Positions 48,401 through 58,955 are shown, counted from the first letter of the stretch. The stretch is 64,000 nt of DNA from Pseudomonas sp. BBP2017 (GCF_003024385.1 NZ_PVZN01000001.1:372001-436000); one strand, 5' to 3'. Notes: generated by a model not told the origin, from the sequence alone. Made by a program: numbers and translations.

Positions 48401-48925
48401 TCAGTTCAGGGGCGCGTCGACCCATTCGGGGCACGCGGCTTCTTCGATTCGCACCAGGCAATGCACTGGCACCTGGTCAAACAGGCGCAACAGGTCGGCA
48501 TTGCGCAGGCGCACACAGCCATGGGACAACGGCACGCCCATAGGTTCGCAATCAGGCGTGCCATGCAGATAAATGTAGCGACGGAAGGTGTCGACCATCC
48601 CCAGACGGTTGAATCCCGGCTCACAACCGCTAAGCCAGAGGATACGGCTGAGGATCCAGTCACGGCCGGGAAATTGCTCTTGCAGTTCAGGCGACCACGT
48701 CTCGCCGGTCCAGCGCCGCCCGCGCAGTACCGCACCCTGCGGCAGCCCGGCACCAATCTTTGCCCGGACCTGATGCAGGCCACGGGGTGTGCAACCGGAG
48801 CCATTGCGTTCACCGGCCCCCTTAAGCGCGGTGGAGACAGGCAGACGCAAGCGCAATTGCCCTTGGGCGAACCCGTAGAGGCATTGATCGGCAAGGGAAA
48901 TGTGCAGTAAATCGAGACTGGGCAT
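48401..48925 (-). CDS. L,D-transpeptidase (YkuD) family protein without signal peptide
   Basis: A 174-residue protein with the YkuD catalytic motif HGTPDCEPMGVPLSHGCVRL: His121 region, His135 and the nucleophile Cys137. The N-terminus (MPSLDLLHISLADQCLYGF) has no signal peptide or membrane anchor, unlike most L,D-transpeptidases, which act in the periplasm. It could be a cytoplasmic enzyme on recycled muropeptides, which suits its place 10 bases before nagZ, or the start may be misread. Location is therefore uncertain, the family is not. Confidence 0.85.
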   Translation of the reverse strand: MPSLDLLHISLADQCLYGFAQGQLRLRLPVSTALKGAGERNGSGCTPRGLHQVRAKIGAGLPQGAVLRGRRWTGETWSPELQEQFPGRDWILSRILWLSGCEPGFNRLGMVDTFRRYIYLHGTPDCEPMGVPLSHGCVRLRNADLLRLFDQVPVHCLVRIEEAACPEWVDAPLN

Positions 48926-48970
48926 GGGCGCTAGCTTAGCCGATGCGGCTCGCCGCGCCCAGCCATGGCA

Positions 48971-49684
48971 TCAGGCCTTGGCGGCGACCGTGGTGCTTGA
49001 AGACTTGCTGCGCGGACGCAGCTGCGCGGCGGCCATGGCTCCGTCAGTGACACCGCTATCGGCGCGCATACCGGCGGCAAGGAACGGCACCATCAGGCGC
49101 ATGACCTGTTCGATCGAGGTGTTAACGCCGAAATCAGTTTCGGAAATGGCCCGCAGCGCCTTGATCCCGGACATGCTGAATGCCGCGGCACCGAGCATGA
49201 AGTGCACGCGCCAGAACAGCTCGATGGGCGGAATACGCGGCGCGGCCTCGTTGACCAGCAGCATATAACGGCGGAACACCTTGCCGTACATGTCTTCCAG
49301 GTAACGCCGCAAGTGCCCCTGGCTCTGACTGAAGGCCAGGCCCAGCAGGCGCATGAAGATCGACAGGTCGTTACCGCTGCGCGGTTGTACCACCAGCGCC
49401 TGCTCGACCAGCATTTCCAGCAGCTCTTCAAGACTTGGCTTGTGTTCTGGACGGGCCTGACGACGCTCCAGCTCGCGCTCGAGGCTGGTGCAGAAAGGAC
49501 CGAGGAAACGCGAGAAGACCGCCTGGATCAGGGCCTTCTTGGACCCGAAATGGTAGTTCACCGCCGCCAGGTTGACGCCGGCCTTGCTGGTGATCAGCCG
49601 TAATGAGGTTTCGGCAAAACCTTTTTCCGCGAACAACTGCTCGGCAGCATCGAGAATGCGTTCAACGGTTTCCGACTGGGCCAT
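48971..49684 (-). CDS. psrA: TetR-family regulator PsrA
   Basis: A 237-residue TetR regulator: RILDAAEQLFAEKGFAETSLRLI and GVNLAAVNYHFGSKKALIQAV form the HTH (residues 10-55), followed by the ligand domain. It matches PsrA, which in Pseudomonas responds to long-chain fatty acids, represses itself and fadBA, and activates rpoS. ATG 49684 has GGAG upstream. Two PsrA palindromes lie immediately before it. Confidence 0.92.
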   Translation of the reverse strand: MAQSETVERILDAAEQLFAEKGFAETSLRLITSKAGVNLAAVNYHFGSKKALIQAVFSRFLGPFCTSLERELERRQARPEHKPSLEELLEMLVEQALVVQPRSGNDLSIFMRLLGLAFSQSQGHLRRYLEDMYGKVFRRYMLLVNEAAPRIPPIELFWRVHFMLGAAAFSMSGIKALRAISETDFGVNTSIEQVMRLMVPFLAAGMRADSGVTDGAMAAAQLRPRSKSSSTTVAAKA

Positions 49685-49699
49685 GACTACTCCGCCTGA

Positions 49700-49726
49700 C
49701 AAACACTTGTTTGAAACATACGTTTC
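49700..49726. promoter_or_regulatory. Two abutting PsrA operators
   Basis: CAAAC-ACTT-GTTTG (49700-49713) and GAAAC-ATAC-GTTTC (49713-49726) both fit the PsrA consensus (G/C)AAAC-N2-4-GTTT(G/C) and share one base. The second extends to an 8-bp inverted repeat (TTTGAAAC ... GTTTCAAA, 49710-49729). They sit 16-45 bases ahead of the psrA start, as expected for autoregulation. Confidence 0.85.
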
Positions 49727-49869
49727 AAAGCGGTGATTTGTCAAGTCCGCGCAGCCGTTTTGTGCCTACCCGGTCACGTATTAAATCACAGCTGCAGGCC
49801 GCAAGCTGCAAGGACATCTGCCCCTGCCCCGGGTTTTCTTGCAGCCTGATGCTTGCAGCCTGCCACTCA

Positions 49870-49885
49870 CTGTATATAATCCCAG
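49870..49885. promoter_or_regulatory. LexA (SOS) box 1
   Basis: CTGTATATAATCCCAG fits the CTGT-N8-ACAG SOS pattern with one mismatch in the right half-site (CCAG for ACAG). It lies 30 bases before lexA. Confidence 0.85.
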
Positions 49886-49888
49886 TCA

Positions 49889-49904
49889 CTGTATAAAAAG
49901 ACAG
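49889..49904. promoter_or_regulatory. LexA (SOS) box 2
   Basis: CTGTATAAAAAGACAG fits CTGT-N8-ACAG exactly. It ends 10 bases before the lexA start and is 3 bases from box 1. Confidence 0.9.
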
Positions 49905-49914
49905 AGCGATCGAC

Positions 49915-50523
49915 ATGCTAAAACTGACGCCACGCCAAGCTGAGATTCTGGCTTTTATCAAGCGCTGCCTGGAAGACAACGGCTTCCCGCCCACCCGCGC
50001 AGAAATCGCCCAGGAGCTGGGTTTCAAGTCTCCGAATGCCGCCGAGGAACACCTCAAGGCCCTGGCCCGCAAGGGCGCAATCGAGATGACCCCGGGCGCC
50101 TCGCGCGGCATCCGCATCCCCGGCCTTGAAGCCAAGACCGAAGACAGCGGCTTGCCGATCATCGGCCGTGTCGCAGCCGGTGCCCCGATCCTTGCCCAGC
50201 AACACATCGAGGAATCCTGCAACATCAACCCGGCCTTCTTCCATCCCCGGGCCGACTACCTGTTGCGCGTTCACGGCATGAGCATGAAGGATGTCGGCAT
50301 TGTCGATGGCGACCTCCTCGCCGTACACACCTGCCGCGAAGCCCGCAATGGCCAGATCGTGGTTGCCCGCCTGGGTGACGAGGTCACAGTCAAGCGCTTC
50401 AAGCGTGAAGGCAGCAAAGTCTGGCTGATTGCTGAAAACCCCGAATTCGCCCCCATCGAAGTCAACCTGAAAGACCAGGAGCTGGTGATCGAGGGCTTGA
50501 GTGTCGGCGTCATTCGCCGGTAA
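49915..50523 (+). CDS. lexA: SOS repressor LexA
   Basis: A 202-residue LexA. The winged HTH is in the first 70 residues ([26 protein letters not shown] region), the self-cleavage site is Ala88-Gly89 (RVAAGAPI), and the Ser123/Lys160 dyad is present ([17 protein letters not shown]). Two SOS boxes upstream show that it represses itself. sulA follows 10 bases after its stop in one operon, the Pseudomonas arrangement. Confidence 0.97.
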   Translation: MLKLTPRQAEILAFIKRCLEDNGFPPTRAEIAQELGFKSPNAAEEHLKALARKGAIEMTPGASRGIRIPGLEAKTEDSGLPIIGRVAAGAPILAQQHIEESCNINPAFFHPRADYLLRVHGMSMKDVGIVDGDLLAVHTCREARNGQIVVARLGDEVTVKRFKREGSKVWLIAENPEFAPIEVNLKDQELVIEGLSVGVIRR

Positions 50524-50533
50524 AGGAGGCGTC

Positions 50534-51028
50534 ATGCAGTTCCCCCCAGCGTCACAGAACGTACCGCAGCAAGCACAATTGCCCCTGTTCGAAGCATTCC
50601 TGGCCCAGCCAGTGCTGCCCGGACTGAAAGCCGCCAAGCCTGTGCCGCACCCTGGCGCAGCTCAGGTTTTCAGCGAGCTGTCTTTCCGTGGTGCGCTGGG
50701 CAACTGCCAGAGCCTGCTGGCCCCCATGTTGCGCGAACTGAGCGAGCTGAGCGAAGAGCAGGACGAGCGCTGGCTGACCCTGATCGCCCCACCGGCCAGC
50801 CTGACCCAGGCATGGCTACGCGAAGCGGGCTTGAACCGCGAGCGCATTCTGCTACTGCAACCACGCGGCAACCAGAGCGCCCTGCAACTGGCCTGTGAAG
50901 CCCTGCGCCTGGGCCGCAGCCATACCGTGGTCAGTTGGCTGAGCACGGTCAGCAGCAGCGCTCGCCAGCAACTGAGCAACGCCGCACGCGCTGGAGACGC
51001 ACAAAGTCTGAACATCCGCCTTGGCTGA
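50534..51028 (+). CDS. sulA: SOS cell-division inhibitor SulA
   Basis: A 164-residue SulA, which blocks FtsZ assembly after DNA damage. The family core is ERWLTLIAPPASLTQAWLRE (near residue 77) and ALQLACEALRLGRSHTVVSW. ATG 50534 has AAAGGAGG, a strong site, so the 33-base frame extension into lexA is not used. It is cotranscribed with lexA and thus under the same SOS boxes. Confidence 0.93.
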   Translation: MQFPPASQNVPQQAQLPLFEAFLAQPVLPGLKAAKPVPHPGAAQVFSELSFRGALGNCQSLLAPMLRELSELSEEQDERWLTLIAPPASLTQAWLREAGLNRERILLLQPRGNQSALQLACEALRLGRSHTVVSWLSTVSSSARQQLSNAARAGDAQSLNIRLG

Positions 51029-51060
51029 TACTCAGGTTCAAGTATTGATTGGTTGCGCCA

Positions 51061-51083
51061 GGCTTCCTCAGGACGAGGAAGCC
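51061..51083. terminator. Hairpin between convergent sulA and the 77-residue gene
   Basis: GGCTTCCTC (51061-51069) and GAGGAAGCC (51075-51083) form a 9-bp stem with a 5-base loop, 33 bases past sulA. Neither side has a clear T-run, so it is a probable but weak terminator. Confidence 0.5.
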
Positions 51084-51094
51084 ATGTATGGCGA

Positions 51095-51328
51095 TCAATG
51101 CAGAACGCGGGGCCCGTCGTCTCGTTCGACTTCGCCTTCCACCAGCTTGCCGGCCATCTGCACGCCAACACTGAGCATGGCCTTGGCCACTTCCACGTGC
51201 TGACCTTGCAAGAAAGCCTTGGCGTCCTCGGAGAAATCCAGGGTTACCAGGGAGCCTTCGTCCTCGGCACGGCGCAACTCGATCCGGCCATCAGGCAACT
51301 CGACAATTTCTAGAAAGGACGTTGGCAT
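51095..51328 (-). CDS. Conserved 77-residue protein of unknown function
   Basis: A small acidic protein starting MPTSFLEIVELPDGRIELRRAED and containing LVTLDFSEDAKAFLQGQHVEVAKAML. By place it corresponds to a small conserved Pseudomonas gene beside lexA-sulA (PA3009 in P. aeruginosa). I chose ATG 51328 because AAAGG lies upstream at 51333-51337 on the other strand sense and the longer frame to 51385 runs into the next gene. No domain recognised. Confidence 0.75.
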   Translation of the reverse strand: MPTSFLEIVELPDGRIELRRAEDEGSLVTLDFSEDAKAFLQGQHVEVAKAMLSVGVQMAGKLVEGEVERDDGPRVLH

Positions 51329-51378
51329 AAGGGGCTGTTCTCCACGAAAGGGCAGTATTGTACCAGCGAGCGCCCCAA

Positions 51379-51900
51379 TCAGCACTCACTCAAGCCCTCG
51401 CGAAAACGAACGGTCAGGCCCTTGAGATTCTGCCGCCAGCTTTCCAGCTCTTCCCGCGAAAGTGGCGCCACCTCAGGCTCTTCAAGGCTCACAGCCTGAA
51501 TCAAAGGCTGGGTGACGTCGGTTTTCGGCGTTTTTTTCGCGACCGGCGGTCGGAACAAATCGGCATAAGCGCTTAACAGTTGCGCCAGCCAGGTTTCCCG
51601 CTGCTCAGCCAGTTCGACCAGCTCCGCCATCTCAGGAATCGCCACCGCCGCCAGCACTTCGCGAGTCAGCAGCAACTCTGCGCGTGGTGCACCGGCCTGC
51701 GGCAAGCGGTAAAAACCGGCAATCTCGTGACACAAACCCAGCAGTGCACCGTACAGGTGAAACAGCGCCGATTCACGCTCAGCCTGAATCAAGGCCTGGG
51801 CATTCATAGCCCGGCTTTCCTGTGCCCTGCCCATGGCTTCGAGGGCCAGGCCGGCAAAGTAAATCTTCTGATTGGTGCGGGTGTAAAGTTCCTGGGCCAT
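51379..51900 (-). CDS. DUF6586 family protein
   Basis: A 173-residue helical protein (TRTNQKIYFAGLALEAM, then ALIQAERESALFHLYGALLG) of the DUF6586 family. No signal peptide or catalytic motif is visible. It lies downstream of topA on the same strand, separated by a long hairpin, and 50 bases upstream of the 77-residue gene. Function unknown. Confidence 0.8.
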   Translation of the reverse strand: MAQELYTRTNQKIYFAGLALEAMGRAQESRAMNAQALIQAERESALFHLYGALLGLCHEIAGFYRLPQAGAPRAELLLTREVLAAVAIPEMAELVELAEQRETWLAQLLSAYADLFRPPVAKKTPKTDVTQPLIQAVSLEEPEVAPLSREELESWRQNLKGLTVRFREGLSEC

Positions 51901-51964
51901 TTGGGTGCCCTCCGAAAGGCTGCAAGGCGATCTGTGAATTTACACCATTGCAGGCCTGAAAAGC

Positions 51965-52053
51965 ATCGCGGGGCAAGTCGGGTCGCCGCACCGCCGCTCC
52001 TACAGGGATCACCTGTGGGAGCGGCGGTGCGGCGACCCGACTTGCCCCGCGAT
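51965..52053. repeat. Extended REP-like hairpin with 42-bp arms
   Basis: 51965-52006 and 52012-52053 are inverted copies with one T/G difference and a 5-base loop. The outer part has the usual CGCGGGGCAAG, but the inner part reads GTCGGGTCGCCGCACCGCC before CTCC(T/C)ACAGG, unlike the other REP copies here. It follows topA by 18 bases on the minus strand. Confidence 0.9.
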
Positions 52054-52071
52054 TTGATCAATAAAGATCGA

Positions 52072-54684
52072 TCAGCGCTTATCCTCAACCTTCCAGGCAT
52101 TGCCGTCGTAGAACGCACGCCAGCCAGTCGGCTTACCCTCGACCTCGGTCTGCACGTACTGCTCCTTGGTCTTGCGGCTGTAGCGGATCACTGCCGGACG
52201 GCCATCAGGATCTTTCTTCGGCGCCTCGCAGAGGAAGTGGTACTTCGGATCGATTTCGTCTTTATGCGGAATGATTTCGATCACCAGCGGCGCACGGGTC
52301 TCGCGGTTTTTCGGGAACTGGCTGGCGGCCAGGAACAGACCCGAAGCACCATCACGCAGGACGTAGGTGTCATTGACCTTTTCGCACTTGAGCTCCGGCA
52401 TTTTCACCGCATCCATCTTCGGCGGCGCCGCTTCGCCGCTCTTGAGCAGCTTGCGGGTGTTCTTGCACTCGGCGTTGGTGCAGCCGAAGAACTTCCCGAA
52501 ACGACCGGTCTTGAGCTGCATTTCGCTACCGCACTTGTCGCACTCCAGGCTCGGCCCTTCGTAGCCTTTGATGCGGTAATTGCCCTCTTCGATCTCGTAG
52601 CCGGTGCAATCAGGATTGTTACCGCAGATGTGCAGCTTGCGCTTCTCATCGAGCAGGTAGGCATCCATGGCCGTCGAGCAGATCGGGCAACGGTGCTTGT
52701 TGAGCAGCACGCGCGATTCCGATTCACCCTCGTCGTCGGCCGCGATTTCATCGCCCGGAACCAGGTTCACGGTGGCCTTGCAACGTTCTTTCGGCGGCAG
52801 GCTGTAGCCCGAGCAGCCGAGGAACACGCCGGTAGATGCGGTACGAATCATCATCGGCCGCCCGCAATCCTTGCACGCGATGTTGGTCAGGGTCGGCTGG
52901 TTGGCACGCATGCCCTTCTCGCCATCCTCGGCCAGCTTCAGCTTGTTGCTGAAATCGCCGTAGAACTCGTCCAGCACGTTTTTCCAGTCGCGTTCGCCCT
53001 GGGCCACATCGTCGAGGTTCTCTTCCATGCCGGCAGTGAAGCCGTAGTCCATCAGGTTGGAGAAGCTCTCCGACAGACGTTCGGTGACGATGTCGCCCAT
53101 TTTCTCGGAATAGAACCGACGGTTATGCAGGGTCACGTAGCCGCGATCCTGAATGGTCGAAATGATCGCCGCGTAGGTGGAGGGACGGCCAATACCACGC
53201 TTTTCCATTTCCTTGACCAGACTGGCCTCGGAGAAACGCGCAGGCGGCTTGGTGAAGTGCTGGCTCGGATCAAGCTGGATCAACTTGAGCACTTCGCCCT
53301 GGTTCATCTCCGGCAGCACGTCATCGTCGCCCGGTTTGCTCTGTTGCGGCAGGACCCGAGTGTAACCGTCAAACTTGAGGATACGGCCCTTGGCGCGCAG
53401 CTCGAAGTCGCCAGCGTTGACACTGACGGTGGTCGACAGGTACTGCGCCGGTGGCATCTGGCAGGCCAGGAACTGGCGCCAGATCAGCTCATACAGACGC
53501 TCGGCGTCACGCTCCATGCCACTGAGCTTGGTCGGGTGCGTGTTGACGTCGGAAGGGCGAATCGCTTCGTGCGCCTCCTGGGCACCCTCTTTGCTGCCGT
53601 AGACGATCGGCGCTTCCGGCAGGTACTGCTTGCCGAATTCGCTTTCGATGTAACTGCGGGCCATATCCACCGCATCGACCGAAAGGTTGGTCGAATCGGT
53701 ACGCATATAGGTGATGTAGCCGGCTTCGTACAGACGCTGGGCCATCATCATGGTCTTCTTCACCCCGAAGCCCAGACGATTGCTCGCGGCCTGTTGCAGG
53801 GTAGAAGTAATGAAGGGGGCCGACGGCTTGCTGCTGGTCGGACGGTCTTCACGCTTGGCAACGGTGTAGCTGGAAGACTTGAGCTTTTCCAGCGCGGCCA
53901 TGGCCTGGGCTTCGTTGAGCGGCTTGAAAGCTTCGCCCTTCTCGCGGGCCACTTCGAAACGCACCTTGGCGTCCTTGGCGGTCCCCAGGTCGGCATGCAC
54001 TTCCCAGTACTCTTCCGGGATGAAGGCGCGAATCTCACGCTCACGCTCGACAACCAGCTTCACGGCAACCGATTGCACACGACCGGCAGACAGGCCGCGG
54101 GCGATTTTCTGCCACAGCAATGGCGAGACCATGTAACCCACCACGCGGTCAAGGAAGCGCCGCGCCTGCTGGGCATTGACCCGATCGATATCCAGCTCGC
54201 CTGGCTGCGAGAAGGCTTCCTGGATGGCCTTCTTGGTGATTTCGTTGAACACCACACGCTTGTAGCGGCTGTCATCACCACCGATGGCTTCGCGCAGGTG
54301 CCAGGCAATGGCTTCCCCCTCGCGATCCAAGTCGGTTGCGAGATAGATGGTGTCGGCATCTTTGGCCAGACGACGCAGTTCTTCGATAACCTTTTCCTTG
54401 CCTGGAAGGATCTCGTACTTGGCTTTCCAGCCGTGGTCCGGATCAACCCCCATGCGCGCGACCAGTTGCTTGCGCGCCTTTTCTTTCGGCGACAGGGCTG
54501 GCGCTTCGCCGGCGGCGGCCTTGCCACGCTTGGCAGCAGGCTCTTTGCTGGCGCTGGCCGAACCGCTGGTGGGCAGGTCTCGGATATGGCCGATACTCGA
54601 CTTCACCACGTACTGGCTGCCCAGGTACTTGTTGATGGTCTTGGCCTTAGCCGGGGATTCCACAATGACCAGCGATTTGCCCAT
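52072..54684 (-). CDS. topA: DNA topoisomerase I
   Basis: An 870-residue type IA topoisomerase that relaxes negative supercoils. The Toprim start [20 protein letters not shown] (3-22) has a Lys/Ala/Pro/Gly-rich insert (about 41-65), the acidic [15 protein letters not shown] (116-130) binds metal, and the catalytic tyrosine is Tyr326 ([11 protein letters not shown]). Three C4 zinc-ribbon modules follow ([26 protein letters not shown]), then a basic tail. It is one of the longest genes of the window and has no unusual break. Confidence 0.97.
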   Translation of the reverse strand: MGKSLVIVESPAKAKTINKYLGSQYVVKSSIGHIRDLPTSGSASASKEPAAKRGKAAAGEAPALSPKEKARKQLVARMGVDPDHGWKAKYEILPGKEKVIEELRRLAKDADTIYLATDLDREGEAIAWHLREAIGGDDSRYKRVVFNEITKKAIQEAFSQPGELDIDRVNAQQARRFLDRVVGYMVSPLLWQKIARGLSAGRVQSVAVKLVVEREREIRAFIPEEYWEVHADLGTAKDAKVRFEVAREKGEAFKPLNEAQAMAALEKLKSSSYTVAKREDRPTSSKPSAPFITSTLQQAASNRLGFGVKKTMMMAQRLYEAGYITYMRTDSTNLSVDAVDMARSYIESEFGKQYLPEAPIVYGSKEGAQEAHEAIRPSDVNTHPTKLSGMERDAERLYELIWRQFLACQMPPAQYLSTTVSVNAGDFELRAKGRILKFDGYTRVLPQQSKPGDDDVLPEMNQGEVLKLIQLDPSQHFTKPPARFSEASLVKEMEKRGIGRPSTYAAIISTIQDRGYVTLHNRRFYSEKMGDIVTERLSESFSNLMDYGFTAGMEENLDDVAQGERDWKNVLDEFYGDFSNKLKLAEDGEKGMRANQPTLTNIACKDCGRPMMIRTASTGVFLGCSGYSLPPKERCKATVNLVPGDEIAADDEGESESRVLLNKHRCPICSTAMDAYLLDEKRKLHICGNNPDCTGYEIEEGNYRIKGYEGPSLECDKCGSEMQLKTGRFGKFFGCTNAECKNTRKLLKSGEAAPPKMDAVKMPELKCEKVNDTYVLRDGASGLFLAASQFPKNRETRAPLVIEIIPHKDEIDPKYHFLCEAPKKDPDGRPAVIRYSRKTKEQYVQTEVEGKPTGWRAFYDGNAWKVEDKR

Positions 54685-54784
54685 GGATCGGAAAATTCCT
54701 GAATACTGAAAATAAAAACACGGCAGGTACCTGACGCGGCACCGCTATATATAGTGGCAACAGAGTGAGGTCAAGCGCGAGGCG

Positions 54785-55036
54785 TTAGCCACCCTCGGCA
54801 TCTGGCCGGGAAAACAGTTCGGCTTCAGCCTTGACCAAAGCAAAGCGCGGCACTTGCTCGCCGTCAACCTCGACCGACTCCATAAACATCGAAAGGGGTC
54901 GAACCCAGAGGCCGAACTCGCCGTACAGGGCCTGGTAGAACACCACCCACTCCTCGGTTTCGGAATGGCGCGCCGTGCCGAACACACGATACTCAGGCCC
55001 CTTGTAATGCCGGTATACGCCTGGTTGTATCTGCAT
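54785..55036 (-). CDS. DUF1653 family protein
   Basis: An 83-residue protein, PGVYRHYKGPEYRVFGTARHSE (5-26) then EWVVFYQALYGEFGLWVRPL, the DUF1653 signature. These small beta-rich proteins are widespread in bacteria; no function is known to me. It lies between topA and the fadBA operon, all on the minus strand, with the fadA terminator just upstream. Confidence 0.85.
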   Translation of the reverse strand: MQIQPGVYRHYKGPEYRVFGTARHSETEEWVVFYQALYGEFGLWVRPLSMFMESVEVDGEQVPRFALVKAEAELFSRPDAEGG

Positions 55037-55061
55037 GTTGCTCGCCCTCTTGAAAAAAAAT

Positions 55062-55099
55062 CCTGCAAAAACAAAAACCGGGGCACCAGGCCCCGGTTT
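55062..55099 (-). terminator. Terminator of the fadBA operon
   Basis: AAACCGGGGC (55075-55084) and GCCCCGGTTT (55090-55099) form a 10-bp stem with a 5-base loop. On the minus strand it is followed by TTTTTG and TTTTTG. It lies 16 bases after fadA. Confidence 0.9.
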
Positions 55100-55114
55100 C
55101 CATCAGCGAAACGC

Positions 55115-56305
<1,191 letters not shown>

Positions 56306-56319
56306 CTATCGTTGGGCGC

Positions 56320-58467
56320 TTAACCGAAGAAGCTCTGGCCGTTTTTGGCCATTTCACGCAGCTTCGCGGTGGGGTGATACAGCGGACCCAGATCGGCGTA
56401 CTTGTCTGCCAGGGCAACGAATTCAGCGACACCGATCGAATCGATGTAACGCAGCGCACCACCGCGGAACGGAGGGAAACCGATACCGTAGACCAGACCC
56501 ATGTCGGCTTCGGCGGCGGTTTCAACGATACCGTCTTCCAGGCAACGAACGGTTTCCAGGCACAGCGGGACCATCATCCAGTTGATGATGTCTTCGTCAG
56601 TGACTTCACGCTGCTCGTAGACGACCGGCTTGAGCACTTCGAGGACGGCCGCGTCGGCGACTTTCTTCGGCTTGCCGCGCTTGTCGGTCTCGTAGGCGTA
56701 GAAGCCCTTGCCGTTCTTCTGGCCCAAACGGTTGGCTTCGTAGAGCGCGTCGACGGCCGAACGACGGTCGTCCTTCATGCGGTCCGGGAAGCCTTCGGCC
56801 ATGACGTCACGGCCGTGATGGCCAGTGTCGATGCCGACCACATCCATCAGATAGGCCGGGCCCATCGGCCAGCCGAATTTTTCCATGACCTTGTCGATGC
56901 GCACGAAGTCGACACCGGCGCTGACCAGCTTGGCGAAACCGCCGAAGTACGGGAACAGCACGCGGTTGACCAAAAAGCCCGGGCAGTCGTTGACCACGAT
57001 CGGGTTCTTGCCCATTTTCTTGGCGTAGGCAACGGTGGTGGCAACGGCCACATCGCTGGACTTCTCACCACGGATGACTTCGACCAGCGGCATCATGTGC
57101 ACCGGGTTGAAGAAGTGCATGCCGACAAAGTTTTCTGGACGCTTGAGCGCCTTGGCCAGCAGGTTGATGGAGATGGTCGAGGTGTTGGAAGCGAGGATGG
57201 CGTCTTCCTTCACCTGGCCTTCCACTTCAGCCAGTACCGCTTGCTTGACCTTCGGGTTCTCGACCACTGCCTCAACGACGATATCGACGTTGGCGAAGTC
57301 GCCATAGGACAGGGTCGGACGAATCGCATTCAGCGCTTCAGCCATTTTCGCCGGGGTCAGGCGGCCCTTCTCAACGCGCTTGCCGAGCAGCTTGGAGGCT
57401 TCGTTCAAGCCCAGCTGAATAGCGCCTTCGTTGATGTCCTTCATCAGGATCGGGGTGCCCTTGACCGCCGACTGGTAAGCAATACCGCCACCCATGATGC
57501 CGGCGCCAAGTACGGCAGCCTGCTTCACGTCATGAGCGATTTCGTCGTGGGCCTTGGCTTTGCGCTTGAGTTCCTGGTCGTTGAGGAACAGACCGATCAG
57601 GCTCTCGGCCACCGAGGTCTTGGCCAGTTTGACGAAGCCAGCGGCTTCGACTTCCAGGGCTTTGTCACGACCGAAGTTGGCAGCCTTCTGGATGCTCTTG
57701 ATCGCCTCGACCGGCGCCGGGTAGTTCGGGCCTGCTTGACCGGCAACGAAACCTTTGGCGGTTTCGAACGACATCATCTGCTCGATAGCGTTGAGCTTGA
57801 GCTTCTCAAGCTTGGGCTGACGCTTGGCCTTGTGATCGAATTCGCCGCTGATGGCGCGCTTGATCAGGTCCAGCGCTGCGGCCTGCAGCAGCTCCGGGGC
57901 TACCACGGCATCGACGGCGCCGACTTTCAGAGCGTCTTCAGCACGGTTTTCCTTGCCGGCGGCAATCCACTCGATGGCGTTGTCGGCACCGATGATGCGT
58001 GGCAGGCGCACGGTGCCGCCAAAGCCTGGGTAGATACCCAGTTTGACTTCCGGCAGGCCGATTTTGGCGTTGCTGGACATCACGCGGTAGTCGGCAGCCA
58101 GGCACATTTCCAGACCGCCGCCCAGCGCGATGCCGTTGATCGCGGCAACAGTCGGCACGGCCAGGTCTTCGAAGTCGCTGAAAATCCGGTTGGCTTCCAG
58201 GTTGCCGGTGACCAGTTCGGCCTCGGGCAGCTTGAAGTTATCGACAAACTCAGTGATATCCGCGCCGACGATGAACACGTCCTTGCCACTGCTGACAATT
58301 ACGCCTTTGATCGAGGCGTCGGCCTTGATGGTGTCTACGGCCTGACGCAATTCGTTCAGGGTAAGACGGTTGAACTTGTTGACGGACTCACCCTTGAGGT
58401 CGAACTGCAGTTCGACGATGCCGCTTTCAAGAGCCTTAACCGTGATGGCTTTACCTTCGTAAATCAT
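56320..58467 (-). CDS. fadB: Fatty acid oxidation complex alpha subunit FadB
   Basis: A 715-residue multifunctional enzyme. The enoyl-CoA hydratase/isomerase half (1-190) has [19 protein letters not shown], and the 3-hydroxyacyl-CoA dehydrogenase half (about 310-500) has the Rossmann motif [16 protein letters not shown] and [16 protein letters not shown]. It hydrates enoyl-CoA and oxidises 3-hydroxyacyl-CoA for FadA. ATG 58467 ([10 protein letters not shown]) has GGAG upstream and gives the standard length. In P. aeruginosa the fadBA operon is repressed by PsrA, whose gene is also in this window. Confidence 0.97.
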   Translation of the reverse strand: MIYEGKAITVKALESGIVELQFDLKGESVNKFNRLTLNELRQAVDTIKADASIKGVIVSSGKDVFIVGADITEFVDNFKLPEAELVTGNLEANRIFSDFEDLAVPTVAAINGIALGGGLEMCLAADYRVMSSNAKIGLPEVKLGIYPGFGGTVRLPRIIGADNAIEWIAAGKENRAEDALKVGAVDAVVAPELLQAAALDLIKRAISGEFDHKAKRQPKLEKLKLNAIEQMMSFETAKGFVAGQAGPNYPAPVEAIKSIQKAANFGRDKALEVEAAGFVKLAKTSVAESLIGLFLNDQELKRKAKAHDEIAHDVKQAAVLGAGIMGGGIAYQSAVKGTPILMKDINEGAIQLGLNEASKLLGKRVEKGRLTPAKMAEALNAIRPTLSYGDFANVDIVVEAVVENPKVKQAVLAEVEGQVKEDAILASNTSTISINLLAKALKRPENFVGMHFFNPVHMMPLVEVIRGEKSSDVAVATTVAYAKKMGKNPIVVNDCPGFLVNRVLFPYFGGFAKLVSAGVDFVRIDKVMEKFGWPMGPAYLMDVVGIDTGHHGRDVMAEGFPDRMKDDRRSAVDALYEANRLGQKNGKGFYAYETDKRGKPKKVADAAVLEVLKPVVYEQREVTDEDIINWMMVPLCLETVRCLEDGIVETAAEADMGLVYGIGFPPFRGGALRYIDSIGVAEFVALADKYADLGPLYHPTAKLREMAKNGQSFFG

Positions 58468-58630
58468 CAACTGATCTCCACGATATGGAAGCTGAACTGT
58501 ACACGCCGAACGCTGGTGAAAGACCCGGCCGGCCGTTGGCCGTGATTTGCCGAATCCTTGCGCCAGGCACACCCGTCAGCGCGATAGTCGGGATTCTGTA
58601 AGAGCCTTCTGACAATACAAACGCTCAATT

Positions 58631-58644
58631 CATACGCCCGTTTG
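58631..58644. promoter_or_regulatory. Near-match PsrA operator upstream of fadB
   Basis: CATAC-GCCC-GTTTG differs at one base from the PsrA consensus (CAAAC-N4-GTTTG) and lies about 165 bases ahead of fadB. It fits the known PsrA control of fadBA, but the single mismatch leaves it tentative. Confidence 0.5.
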
Positions 58645-58891
58645 ATTTGGGTATGCACACATTCAACGAAAAAATCGCCGTTGTCAAATGCCCGAAAGCA
58701 GCGTGAAAGCGCGACTTTACGGTCACTTTCTGCTGATCGTGGGCAAACACCGGCTTCGGTGATCAATGCGTATTCACACCAACGATAATGGACAAAGGCT
58801 TACACGCGCATGCACAGGGTCAATACACGCCAGGCGCGAACAAAAAGGGCAGGAAAAACGGCGGGTAGCGCACAGCCCGCTACACTGGGAA

Positions 58892-58955
58892 GGATTCAAG
58901 ACTTAGACCGGCCTGCCTGGCCCGCCTGCCCGATGCGTGTATCGGGCTTTTTATT
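58892..58955 (+). ncRNA. Candidate small RNA upstream of fadB, plus strand
   Basis: The evidence is indirect: a sigma-S-type -10 element CTACACT (58880-58886), then about 64 bases rich in G/C, then an intrinsic terminator GCCCGAT-N6-ATCGGGC-TTTTTATT (58928-58955) pointing away from any plus-strand gene. The span would give an RNA of about 60 nucleotides with a CCTGCCTGG stretch (58912-58920) ahead of the terminator stem. The start site is a guess. It could instead be the tail of a longer leftover transcript. Confidence 0.4.
58928..58955 (+). terminator. Intrinsic terminator with no protein gene before it
   Basis: GCCCGAT (58928-58934) and ATCGGGC (58941-58947) with a 6-base loop are followed by TTTTTATT on the plus strand. 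The minus strand has no T-run, so it ends rightward transcription. The next gene to the right is convergent, ending at 58964. Confidence 0.8.

Noticed and set aside
51580..54702. 1040-codon plus-strand frame
   Set aside because: It is the mirror of topA and DUF6586; its length comes from codon bias and it has no recognisable motif.
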